Shown: piece by piece, positions 45,842-54,045 of the stretch
Layout of the letters: each line of letters opens with the position of its first letter
How positions within the stretch are numbered: position 1 is the first letter of the stretch
Assembly: GCA_934630735.1 (NCBI GenBank)
Contig: CAKTWK010000001.1
Coordinates: forward strand, 73,755-137,754
Source of the DNA: an uncultured Collinsella sp.
Lineage (GTDB): Bacteria > Actinomycetota > Coriobacteriia > Coriobacteriales > Coriobacteriaceae
Direction: 5' to 3'
Length of the DNA: 64,000 bases
Made by a program: the position numbers and the translations under genes
Notes under the pieces: model-generated
What the model saw: the letters and a program-made list of their open reading frames with translations, nothing else
Told to the model about the DNA's origin: nothing
Databases searched by the model: none

Positions 45842-47368
45842 CTACATATAGTTGCAGATGTGCGGAAGGGCGGTCTCGGTATAGCCAAGGGCTTCAGCGC
45901 AGACCTTGCGGCCGTTGCAGACGGCGATGATGTCGTCGAGCATCCTGTCGCGCATCTCCTCCATGGACTCGGGGCCATAGATCGTCGGGCTCGCGTCAAG
46001 GTCGGTGTTGTCCCTCATGGCCTCGTAGGTGCGCTTGTTAGCAGTCAGACGATACACGGGCGCGATGGCGTTTCCGGTGGGGGTGCCAAGACCGGTCGAG
46101 AAGACCACGAGCTGGCAGCCGCCGGCGATGATGCCGCCCACGCTGGAGGGGTCGTTGCCGGGGGTGTCCATCACGACGAGGCCCTCGTGCGGATTGAGCT
46201 GCGCCGCGTACGGATAGACGGCGTTGAGGGGGCTGTGGCCTCCCTTGTGCACGCAGCCGAGAGACTTCTCCTCGAGGGTCGTGAGTCCGCCAGCCATATT
46301 TCCAGGGCTGGGATTGCCCTCTCGCATCTCGGCGCCAAACATCTGGACGTACTTCTCGTAGTCGTAGACGATCTTGAGGATGTCGTCCGAAACCTGCTTG
46401 TCCTTCGCGCGGCGGGCGAGGATGTGCTCGGCGCCAAAGAGCTCGGGCGTCTCGCACAGCACGGAGGTGGCACCATGGTTGACGAGCCAGTCGGAGACCT
46501 CGCCAATCAGCGGATTGGATCCAAGGCCGCTCGAGGGGTCGGAGCCGCCGCAGTTGGTGCCGAAGATGAGCTCGGAGATGTCAGTGGGCTCTCGGACGCA
46601 CCGGTCCGCCTCGGCGACCATCTTGCGGGCAAGGCGCGTGCCCTCCTCGATCGCCCTGATGGAGCCGCCGACCTTTTGGATGACCAGGGTCTCGACGGGC
46701 TTGTTGGTGCGCTCGCGAATCGCGTCGACCACGATGTCGTTCTGGCAGCCCTCGCAGCCCAGGGAGACGCAAACGACGCCGTAGATGTTCGGGTTCGCAG
46801 CGTAGCCTGCCAAGGCCGCAATAGTCACCTTCTGGTCGCAGTCGACCTGCGAGCAGCCATTCTGGTTGTGGAAGGAGACGCAGCCCTCAACCGCGTTCGC
46901 GATCCTCTCCGTGGTGTCGGAGGCACAGATGCTCGTGGGAAGGATCAGGACGTGGTTGCGGATGCCGACACGACCGTCCGGGCGACGGTAGCCCATGAAG
47001 GTGCGCGTGCCCTCCGCGGACGAGGAGGTCTTGGTGGCGACGGAGTCGGTGTCGGCGACGACGGAGTCCTTCAGGTCGTCGGAGCTGGCGCAGTTGTGCG
47101 TATGAACATGCTGCCCGCGCTTGATGTCCGTGGTGGCCACACCGATGAACTCGCCATACTTGACGACCTTCTCACCCTTGGGGATGTCCACGAGGGCAAT
47201 CTTGTGGAACAGCGGGATGTCGTCGGTCGCGGTAACGCTCGCCAGCGTGCCGTCCGGCATGGGATAGCGGGCCTCGGCGCCCGCCTCCAGTTGGTAGGTG
47301 GCGACGGCGACGTTGTCCCTCTGATCGATGACAACGGCGTTTTGGCCTTGGCTTACAACGTCTGACAT
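45842..47368 (-). CDS. Altronate/galactarate dehydratase family protein (UxaA/GarD)
   Basis: 508-aa enzyme. The N-terminal SAF domain (about residues 10-95, GAEARYPMPDG...DIPLFHKIALVDIPKGEKVVKYGEFIGVA...IKRGQHVHTHN) is followed by the large UxaA domain (GYRRPDGRVGIRNHVLILPTS, CVSLGCEGCQND, GTNCGGSDPSSGLGSNP). These iron-dependent enzymes dehydrate aldonates or aldarates to 2-keto-3-deoxy acids. It is the first gene of the four-gene operon and starts 22 bp after a 30-bp perfect palindrome that is probably the operator. Confidence 0.9.
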   Translation of the reverse strand: MSDVVSQGQNAVVIDQRDNVAVATYQLEAGAEARYPMPDGTLASVTATDDIPLFHKIALVDIPKGEKVVKYGEFIGVATTDIKRGQHVHTHNCASSDDLKDSVVADTDSVATKTSSSAEGTRTFMGYRRPDGRVGIRNHVLILPTSICASDTTERIANAVEGCVSFHNQNGCSQVDCDQKVTIAALAGYAANPNIYGVVCVSLGCEGCQNDIVVDAIRERTNKPVETLVIQKVGGSIRAIEEGTRLARKMVAEADRCVREPTDISELIFGTNCGGSDPSSGLGSNPLIGEVSDWLVNHGATSVLCETPELFGAEHILARRAKDKQVSDDILKIVYDYEKYVQMFGAEMREGNPSPGNMAGGLTTLEEKSLGCVHKGGHSPLNAVYPYAAQLNPHEGLVVMDTPGNDPSSVGGIIAGGCQLVVFSTGLGTPTGNAIAPVYRLTANKRTYEAMRDNTDLDASPTIYGPESMEEMRDRMLDDIIAVCNGRKVCAEALGYTETALPHICNYM

Positions 47369-47389
47369 GTTTCCTCCCTATGCCAACTT

Positions 47390-47419
47390 GAATAACGTTC
47401 GTATATACGAACGTTATTC
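47390..47419. promoter_or_regulatory. 30-bp perfect palindromic operator
   Basis: Half-site GAATAACGTTCGTAT followed by its exact complement, between the divergent dehydratase operon and iclR-type gene. It is the likely binding site of the IclR regulator. Confidence 0.8.
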
Positions 47420-47567
47420 GTTATACGGAACAGTATAGATGAAATGCTAAAGACCTCACACGGGCCCGCCGCGAATGGTTTTGGTTGGCCGGTGAACGGT
47501 TGCTTTAAGGGGCACGCCGCTATACTTACGGGGAAAGTCTGGGCGTTAATGAACAAGGAGAGTTGCC

Positions 47568-48323
47568 ATGCCCTCGCGATATAATCCTGCTGGCCACCGT
47601 TCTACCTTGCGGGTTCTATCAATCTTTGATGCCCTTTCGGCTACAAAGAGCGGACTTACCATGGCAGAGATATGCCGCATTGTCGGCGCTCCAAAGAGTA
47701 GTCTCTTCTCGATTCTGCACACCATGGCCGATTCAGATTACGTTAGTTATGACGAGACTACCGGTAGGTATTCGATTGGGCTTAAGACGTATCTGCTGGG
47801 CAAGGCATTCGATCGTGAGAGTGGGGGATTGTCCTCTTTTGAGACAGCTATGCGAAAGGTTGTCGCATCGTGCGGAGAGACCTGTCAGCTCGGTGTGCTC
47901 GACCACGGTCGTGTCCTCTATATTTCGCGCGTTGATTCCCCCCAGCACATCCGTCTTTCATCGGAAATCGGTAAGACCCTTCCTGCACACTGCACGGCGA
48001 TTGGAAAGGCGATTCTATCTCGATGGGATGAGGAGTTGGTTCGCTCACTGCTTCCTGTCCCATTCGAAAAAACGACTGAGCATGCGGTAAAACACATAGA
48101 TGACCTGATGCGACAGCTCGAGGAGGTCCGACGGTGTGGTTTTGCATATGATCATCAGGAGATGGCAGAAGGGGTTGAGTGCATCGCCGTTCCCATAGAA
48201 AAAGGCGGGCGTCTCTATGGTTTAAGCGTTTCGGTCCCTGCGTATCGTTTTGACACTGAGGTGCAAAACGGGGTAGAACATGCGCTTTCTGATGCGAGGG
48301 ACCAGTTGGAGCGCGTTTCGTAG
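47568..48323 (+). CDS. IclR-family transcriptional regulator
   Basis: 251-aa regulator. The N-terminal winged helix (STLRVLSIFDALSATKSGLTMAEICRIVGAPKSSLFSILHTMADSDYV) is followed by the IclR effector domain (SCGETCQLGVLDHGRVLYISRVDSPQHIRL, LPAHCTAIGKAILS, CIAVPIEKGGRLYGLSVSVPAYRF). It is divergent from the sugar-acid operon, with the palindrome between them, so it most likely regulates that operon. ATG 47568 is preceded by AAGGAG. Confidence 0.93.
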   Translation: MPSRYNPAGHRSTLRVLSIFDALSATKSGLTMAEICRIVGAPKSSLFSILHTMADSDYVSYDETTGRYSIGLKTYLLGKAFDRESGGLSSFETAMRKVVASCGETCQLGVLDHGRVLYISRVDSPQHIRLSSEIGKTLPAHCTAIGKAILSRWDEELVRSLLPVPFEKTTEHAVKHIDDLMRQLEEVRRCGFAYDHQEMAEGVECIAVPIEKGGRLYGLSVSVPAYRFDTEVQNGVEHALSDARDQLERVS

Positions 48324-48382
48324 GCTTTTGTGCCGCAGTGCGCGGTGCGCGATTGCATAGTGATAACACGCCGCATTCATAT

Positions 48383-48410
48383 TGCTCCCTTGAAATGCTC
48401 GGTATATACT
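48383..48410 (+). promoter_or_regulatory. Promoter of tRNA-Gly
   Basis: TTGCTC (48383-48388) and TATACT (48405-48410) with a 16-bp spacer, 33 bp before the tRNA. Confidence 0.6.
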
Positions 48411-48443
48411 ATTCGAGCATTTAATTTATCCCAATGCGCAATT

Positions 48444-48518
48444 GCGGGCATCGCCAAGTGGTAAGGCATCAGCTTCCCAAGCTGACACTCGCGGGTTCGA
48501 GTCCCGTTGCCCGCTCCA
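48444..48518 (+). tRNA. tRNA-Gly (anticodon CCC)
   Basis: 75 nt with CCA. Acceptor GCGGGCA/TGCCCGC, anticodon stem TCAGC/GCTGA around TTCCCAA (anticodon CCC), T-arm GCGGGTTCGAGTCCCGT. Confidence 0.95.
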
Positions 48519-48528
48519 GTAAAAAGCA

Positions 48529-48562
48529 CAAGCACGGCACCATCACGGTGCCGTGCTTTTTT
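48529..48562 (+). terminator. Terminator after tRNA-Gly
   Basis: Stem AGCACGGCACC/GGTGCCGTGCT followed by TTTTTC. Confidence 0.9.
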
Positions 48563-48570
48563 CAATAAAG

Positions 48571-48690
48571 TGCCGGGACTCGAACCCGCCAGGGTGCGAG
48601 CGTTAAATAAACGCGAAGCGTTTATAGCGAGCAGGCGAAGGCGCCGGCAGGCGCCTGAAGCCGATGCGTATTTGCTTCGCAAATACGCGG
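48571..48690. repeat. tRNA-tail multi-hairpin element behind tRNA-Gly
   Basis: It starts with CGGGACTCGAACCCGC (48574-48589), the exact reverse complement of the tRNA-Gly T-arm region 48491-48506. Three tight hairpins follow: TAAACGC-GAA-GCGTTTA (48608-48624), AGGCGCC-GGCA-GGCGCCT (48639-48656) and GCGTATTTGC-TTC-GCAAATACGC (48666-48688). No reading frame is supported. Confidence 0.85.
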
Positions 48691-48813
48691 ACGTCCTCAT
48701 GCCCGCTCTATGCCACAAAATGTTAGGTTAATGCCTGCTGCCCATACTCGCGCCCGCGCACGGTACAATGGTTGGGTTACGACCAACGTGCCAATAACCA
48801 AAAAGGAGCCGCT

Positions 48814-50157
48814 ATGATCGATCGCTATACCCGCCCGGAGATGGGACACATCTTCTCCCTCGAGAACAAGTACGCCATTTGGCAGGAGATTGAGGTCCTG
48901 GCCTGCGAGGCTCAGGCGGAGCTCGGCAAGATCGGTATTTCCAAAGAAGAGGCCCAGTGGATTCGCGACCACGCCAGCTTTGAGAAGGCGAAGGTTGACG
49001 AGATCGAGGAGGTCACGCGCCACGATGTCATCGCCTTCCTGACCAACATGAAGGAATATATCGACGCCGATGTTCCCGAGGGCGAGCCCAAGCCTAGCCG
49101 CTGGGTTCACTATGGTATGACCAGCTCCGACCTGGGTGATACGGCTCTGTGCTATCAGCTTACTCAGGCGTGTGACCTGATTATCGAGGACGTCAAGAAG
49201 CTCGGCGTGATCTGCAAGCGCCGCGCCTTCGAGGAGCGCAATACGCTCTGCGCCGGCCGAACCCATGGCATCCATGCCGAGCCGATGACCTTCGGCATGA
49301 AGTTTGGCTCTTGGGCATGGGAGCTCAAGCGCGATCTCGATCGTCTTGAGGATGCTCGCAAGAACGTTGCCTTCGGTGCCATCTCCGGTGCCGTCGGCAC
49401 CTACAGCTCCATCGAGCCGTTCGTCGAGGAGTACGTCTGTGAGCACCTAGGTCTGGTCCACGATCCGCTGTCCACGCAGGTCATCAGCCGCGATCACCAT
49501 GCCTACCTTGCCGGCGTGCTTGCCACTACGGCGGCCACCTGCGAGCGCATCGCGACCGAGGTTCGCAACCTGCAGAAGACCGATACGCTCGAGGCCGAGG
49601 AGCCCTTCCGCAAGGGCCAAAAGGGCAGCTCCGCCATGCCGCACAAGCGCAACCCGATCACCATGGAGAAGGTCTGTGGCCTATCGCGCGTCGTGAAGTC
49701 CAACGCCCAGGTCGCCTTTGACAACGTTGCCCTGTGGCACGAGCGCGACATTTCGCACTCCTCCGCCGAGCGCGTCGCCCAGGCCGATAGCTTCATCGCA
49801 CTCGACCACATGTTCCAGTGCCTCATCCGCGTCATCGACGGCCTGCAGCTGTATCCGGCTCGCATGATGGCCAACCTCAACAAGACCCGCGGCCTCATCT
49901 TCTCCTCCAAGGTGCTGCTGGCCCTCGTCGACACGGGCATCACCCGCGAGGATGCCTATGCTATCGTGCAGGAAAACGCCATGGCTACCTGGCACGAAGT
50001 GCAGGATTGTGTTTCCGGCCCCACCTTTAAGGAGCGTCTCGAGGCCGATCCGCGCTGCACCGTCAGCCAGGAGAAGCTCGACGAGATCTTTGATCCGTGG
50101 GACTTCCTCACCCGCATCGACACAGTCTTCGATCGCCTGGAGCAGCTCGAGTTCTAA
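48814..50157 (+). CDS. purB: Adenylosuccinate lyase
   Basis: 447-aa enzyme of the fumarase/aspartase superfamily; it cleaves SAICAR and adenylosuccinate in purine synthesis. The signature SSAMPHKRNPI is present, along with GRTHGIHAEPMTFG and the catalytic-base region MTSSDLGDT. The start at 48814 (MIDRYTRPEMG) follows AAAAGGAG; a longer frame from 48772 is rejected. TACAAT (48764-48769) is a plausible -10 element. Its last 50 bases reappear behind the Ig-like gene at 53853. Confidence 0.96.
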   Translation: MIDRYTRPEMGHIFSLENKYAIWQEIEVLACEAQAELGKIGISKEEAQWIRDHASFEKAKVDEIEEVTRHDVIAFLTNMKEYIDADVPEGEPKPSRWVHYGMTSSDLGDTALCYQLTQACDLIIEDVKKLGVICKRRAFEERNTLCAGRTHGIHAEPMTFGMKFGSWAWELKRDLDRLEDARKNVAFGAISGAVGTYSSIEPFVEEYVCEHLGLVHDPLSTQVISRDHHAYLAGVLATTAATCERIATEVRNLQKTDTLEAEEPFRKGQKGSSAMPHKRNPITMEKVCGLSRVVKSNAQVAFDNVALWHERDISHSSAERVAQADSFIALDHMFQCLIRVIDGLQLYPARMMANLNKTRGLIFSSKVLLALVDTGITREDAYAIVQENAMATWHEVQDCVSGPTFKERLEADPRCTVSQEKLDEIFDPWDFLTRIDTVFDRLEQLEF

Positions 50158-50229
50158 TTGACCGATTTGGGACGCAATCAAACCAATTAGTTTTCTTTTG
50201 GTCCCAGTTGATGTATGACTTTCTAGCCC

Positions 50230-50268
50230 AAGCCCCGTTGGTAACCCGTTTTGCCAACGGGGCTTTTG
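50230..50268 (+). terminator. Terminator after purB
   Basis: AAGCCCCGTTGG/CCAACGGGGCTT around TAACCCGTTTTG, followed by TT. Confidence 0.8.
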
Positions 50269-50362
50269 CGTGAGAGTGTCGGGAAAGCTTCACTTCAACA
50301 GGCGATTTTATGATGCGGGAGCATCGCTTGCCGATAATTTGACTCTTCCGACAAACACTAGC

Positions 50363-50393
50363 TTGCCAGTCTCAGTCGGGGGGGGGGTATCCT
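50363..50393 (+). promoter_or_regulatory. Candidate phase-variable promoter with G10 spacer tract
   Basis: TTGCCA (50363-50368) and TATCCT (50388-50393) are 19 bp apart. The spacer ends in ten consecutive G (50378-50387). Loss of one or two G would give 18 or 17 bp. It lies 63 bp before the Ig-like surface protein. Confidence 0.5.
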
Positions 50394-50455
50394 TAAGCCA
50401 ATTTTAATGTGTGGGAGAATGCTGCATTTTTTCACGAGAGATTGGACTTAGGGGA

Positions 50456-53400
50456 ATGAGAAAAGGGTTTTGGAGGATAGCCGCTGCGTTCTGCTTGGCT
50501 TTAGCTGCTGCGTCAATTGCAGGTATGGCGTCGCCTTCGACGGCTGTGGCGTCTGAGATACAGAGTGGGAACGTTTACGTCTATAGCAATCAGCACAGCC
50601 TTTTCGAAAACGGCTCAGTAGCCGTTGGACAGAGACTGTCGGGAAGTTTGGACTTCTGTTTGCAAGGAAATGTCCCTTGGGAAAAACTGGGTTCGGCTGC
50701 TCAAGATAAAAAGAACTATAAAGTTACGGTTTCCGATGATGACCGAGACAACATTTCTCTGTCTTCCAGTGATTCTGGTCAGTGGTCCTATGTATTGAAT
50801 CCTAAGACCGTCGGCGATGGAAAGCTAAGGATTACCGTCACATTTAATTACGGTGACTACAGCGCCGAGGGATATCTTGAGATTAGCTTGGCCGAAAAAC
50901 TCAATCCGGTGACGGCTGTTAAGTACATAAGTGGTTCTAACGAAACATCGTCTTCGAGTGCAGCAATCTATTACACGGATAACTGCTCGGTTTGTGGCAA
51001 GGCGCACTGCGGTGATGCTTCGGGCTATATCTTGTTTGCCTTTGAGCGCCCTAGCGAGGAGCCGACGGTATTTGATATCGATAGCACTAGAAATGACTGG
51101 TCAAGTTCAAAATTCATTACTTCGATGAGCCTGAATGGGGTCGAGTCTTACGACAAGGACGGTTACCAGAAGAAGGCGCCGATTCGCATAACTCCTTGTG
51201 GTAAAGATGGAAATGAAGTAGAGGTAAGGCTGAACTATTTCCAGGACGACCTCCAGACGAAAAAGCTTTGCGACGCTTCGTGGCATGAGCAGAATCCTGC
51301 TTATGTAGAGGAAAACTTAAGCGGTACTATGGCTGTTGGCTCCCGTGCTTGGATTGGGGCGGCCGATCTGATTAGCATTCAACTGAATCCCGTCGGACAG
51401 ACTTGCCGAGAGAGCTATTCTTCGCGAGAATTCAAGTACACAATCAAAGATGGAAACGGCGTTGTTTCAATTGACGAATACGGGATCGTTTGGGCCAAAA
51501 AGGCGGGCGTCGCGACGATTATCGTTACTGATCCGTTCGGGCAGGAGCATACCGGGACTATCAAGGTAGTTGCGCTTCCTTCCGAAAAGCCCTCTATTAA
51601 GTTTCTTGATACAAAAGAAATTACATTATCTACTGATAGCAATAGTTCTGCCTACGATGGCTTCCGCGTTCTCGACTGCACGCAACGCGATTTTTACGGC
51701 ACCGTGATGAGTTCCGATGCGGTTGAGCTTCTTAAAGACTATCCACACCTCGACTACTATCGATTCAAGTCTAACGATACGAATATTGCTCAGGTTGGTG
51801 AAAGAGCATTAGACCAGGCTACCGCGGGCTATGAGGTTTCTGCGGTTAGCAGCGGCACCACGACAGTTGATGTATATCTCGGGGATCCCGATAATGGCGG
51901 TGTTCTCTGCGATACGTTGACCATTCACGTTGTGGGTCCCGGCGAGGAGCCAGCAAAGACTACGGTCTCCATTGCAGACGGTTATTCTGTCTCCATGAAC
52001 AAGGGCACGACTCAGCAACTGAAGGCTAAGGTGTCTCCTGATGACAAAGCTGGCCAGGTTGTCTGGTCCTCTTCTAACGAGAGTGTCCTTACCGTTGACG
52101 CCAACGGTCTCGTCACTGCTGTTGGCGACGGTACCGCAAGTATCACGGCAACGGTCGATGGCGTTTCTGCAACCACGGATGCGATTACGGTAACCACTCC
52201 GGTTGTAAAGGTGTCAGGCGTCAAGCTCAGCGCTTCAAACCTTAAGCTTGCTGTGGGCGGTGAGCCCTCGACGTTGACCGCAGCGGTTGAGCCCGATAAT
52301 GCAACGAGCAAGAACTTGTCCTGGTCGTCGAGCGATCCTACGGTCGCCACGGTTGCAGACGGCGTCGTGACCCCGGTCAAGGCAGGTGCTGCTACGATCA
52401 CCGTCACCACTGAGGACGGAGAGCATAGCGCCACGTGCAAGGTGACGGTTATTCAGCCTGCTACGGGCATCACGCTCGATAAGCAGAAGGTCGTGCTTGT
52501 GGGCGCTGCAACCGAGCAGCTTAAGGCGGCGGTCGTTCCCGCGGAGGCTAACCAGACAGTTGTTTGGAAGTCCAGCAACGAAAGTGTCGCTACAGTCGAT
52601 CAAACCGGAAAGGTGGCGGCTGTCTCCAAGGGCGCCGCAACCATCACCGTTTCGACTGAAGACGGCACCTATTCTCAGGATTGCGCGGTGACCGTCTCTA
52701 ATCCCGCAACGAACCTTACGGTCGACCAGACCGCTCTTAACCTTAAGAAGGGCGAAGAGGGCACCGTGAAGGTTTCTCTTGCTGGAACCCTTGCGGGTGA
52801 GGTCGACGAGACCAATCTTGCTCTGGATGACACGGGCGCTTCGAAGGCGTTTAAGGTTGTCGACAACGGTGATGGCTCCTACACCGTTACCGCCCTCAAG
52901 ACCGGTTCTGGCTCATTTGTCATCACTGCAGGGTCGCTCTCCCAGACCGTTTCGGTGACCGTGACCAATCCCGCCCAAAAGGTTGAGCTCAACAAGACGA
53001 GCCTGTCCTTTACCGTCGGTGATGCCTCCACAAAGCTCTCCGCAACGGTGAGTCCTGCCGATGCAGACGATACGACGGTGAGCTGGACCTCCAGCGACTC
53101 GTCGATCGCCACGGTCAAAGACGGCGTCGTGACGCCGCTTAAGGCCGGTACCGCCACGATCACCGTCACCTGTGGTGACAAAACAATGACCTGTACCGTT
53201 ACTGTAGCGGCGAGGACCATTGCGGGCGTTGCAGGTAGCGACGGAACGGACGTTAGCGTAAGCGCCGAGAACAATGCCGCTGCCGGCATTGCCCAGAACA
53301 ACAGCATCTCTCTTGTGGTCGAGGAGCCGACAAATCTTACCGACGCCGCCAATGCTACGATTTCCGGCCTTGAGCAGGGGGCTACCAAGGTTGCCGAGAA

Positions 53401-53839
53401 GCTCGATATCAAGCTTCTCAAGGACGGCGAGGTTATCGAGGACTACGAAGGCATGTCCTTCATCGTCCGTGTCAAGATGACTGCCGCCATGAAGGCGCTC
53501 ACCAATCTCAAGGTGCTCTACGTTGCCGAGGATGGTTCCACTCAGGCTATGGATACGTGGACCGAGGGTGACTACCTCTGCTTCCGCACGAGCCACTTCT
53601 CGACGTACGTGGTGACGGGCGAGGAGGCCAATGGTGAGCCGGTTCAGCCAACACAGCCCGTGACGCCGTCCCAGCCTAGTCAGCAGACGACGACTAAGGT
53701 GACCAAAAAGTCTGTTAAGGCTACTAAGGGCGCGCTCGCCAATACGGGCGACCAGGCCCTTGCGGTTGCCTTTATTGCTACTGTCGCAGGCGTTGCGCTG
53801 ATCGCTTTCGCTCTTATGCGTAAACGTTTCGAGCGTTAG
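50456..53839 (+). CDS. Ig-like (BIG2) repeat surface protein with LANTG anchor
   Basis: 1127-aa secreted surface protein. Signal peptide RKGFWRIAAAFCLALAAASIAGMASPSTAVA. Residues about 35-500 are a unique region with a CSVCGKAHCGD cysteine cluster. About five BIG2-type Ig domains follow, recognisable by repeats such as WSSSNESVLTVDANGLVTAVGDGTASITATV and WTSSDSSIATVKDGVVTPLKAGTATITVT. A 150-residue C-terminal domain, a Gln/Thr/Pro stalk and a sorting signal LANTG (1094-1098), helix and RKRFER tail end the protein. The ribosome binding site is poor (AGGGGA touches the ATG at 50456). The N-terminal half is more AT-rich than the Ig repeats. It sits in a segment bracketed by a duplicated purB 3' end. 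Confidence 0.88.
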   Translation: MRKGFWRIAAAFCLALAAASIAGMASPSTAVASEIQSGNVYVYSNQHSLFENGSVAVGQRLSGSLDFCLQGNVPWEKLGSAAQDKKNYKVTVSDDDRDNISLSSSDSGQWSYVLNPKTVGDGKLRITVTFNYGDYSAEGYLEISLAEKLNPVTAVKYISGSNETSSSSAAIYYTDNCSVCGKAHCGDASGYILFAFERPSEEPTVFDIDSTRNDWSSSKFITSMSLNGVESYDKDGYQKKAPIRITPCGKDGNEVEVRLNYFQDDLQTKKLCDASWHEQNPAYVEENLSGTMAVGSRAWIGAADLISIQLNPVGQTCRESYSSREFKYTIKDGNGVVSIDEYGIVWAKKAGVATIIVTDPFGQEHTGTIKVVALPSEKPSIKFLDTKEITLSTDSNSSAYDGFRVLDCTQRDFYGTVMSSDAVELLKDYPHLDYYRFKSNDTNIAQVGERALDQATAGYEVSAVSSGTTTVDVYLGDPDNGGVLCDTLTIHVVGPGEEPAKTTVSIADGYSVSMNKGTTQQLKAKVSPDDKAGQVVWSSSNESVLTVDANGLVTAVGDGTASITATVDGVSATTDAITVTTPVVKVSGVKLSASNLKLAVGGEPSTLTAAVEPDNATSKNLSWSSSDPTVATVADGVVTPVKAGAATITVTTEDGEHSATCKVTVIQPATGITLDKQKVVLVGAATEQLKAAVVPAEANQTVVWKSSNESVATVDQTGKVAAVSKGAATITVSTEDGTYSQDCAVTVSNPATNLTVDQTALNLKKGEEGTVKVSLAGTLAGEVDETNLALDDTGASKAFKVVDNGDGSYTVTALKTGSGSFVITAGSLSQTVSVTVTNPAQKVELNKTSLSFTVGDASTKLSATVSPADADDTTVSWTSSDSSIATVKDGVVTPLKAGTATITVTCGDKTMTCTVTVAARTIAGVAGSDGTDVSVSAENNAAAGIAQNNSISLVVEEPTNLTDAANATISGLEQGATKVAEKLDIKLLKDGEVIEDYEGMSFIVRVKMTAAMKALTNLKVLYVAEDGSTQAMDTWTEGDYLCFRTSHFSTYVVTGEEANGEPVQPTQPVTPSQPSQQTTTKVTKKSVKATKGALANTGDQALAVAFIATVAGVALIAFALMRKRFER

Positions 53840-53852
53840 GGTACCCCGCTCG

Positions 53853-53892
53853 TCACCCGTATCGACACGGTCTTCGATCGCCTGGAGCAGCT
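53853..53892 (+). repeat. Duplicated 3' end of purB
   Basis: 40-bp direct repeat of 50108-50147 with 2 mismatches, encoding the TRIDTVFDRLEQL end of PurB. Weaker similarity continues downstream (CTAATT.GACCG..TTG.GGA in both). It is a non-coding remnant here. Confidence 0.9.
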
Positions 53893-53948
53893 GAGCTTCG
53901 AGTAGGGTTAGCCTAATTCGACCGCTTGCGGATGCATTTCAACCTTTG

Positions 53949-53982
53949 GCGCCTTGCCCGTCCTGGGCGAGGCGCTTTTTTA
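53949..53982 (+). terminator. Terminator after the Ig-like gene
   Basis: GCGCCTTGCCC/GGGCGAGGCGC stem followed by six Ts. It may be the original purB terminator, since it follows the purB remnant. Confidence 0.88.
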
Positions 53983-54045
53983 CTGTCGCATATGCCCCCG
54001 GGTAATAAAATGAACTCCCACTGCTGTTTCGATGAAAGGGGGCAC

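Noticed and set aside
45137-47365. 742-aa open frame antisense to the permease and dehydratase genes
   Set aside because: It is a shadow of two well-supported genes; the composition is biased towards Asp/Gly/Val/Leu and no motif is seen.
48571-48690. CRISPR array or small gene behind tRNA-Gly
   Set aside because: The hairpins differ from each other and are not equally spaced repeats with unique spacers, and no cas gene is in the window.
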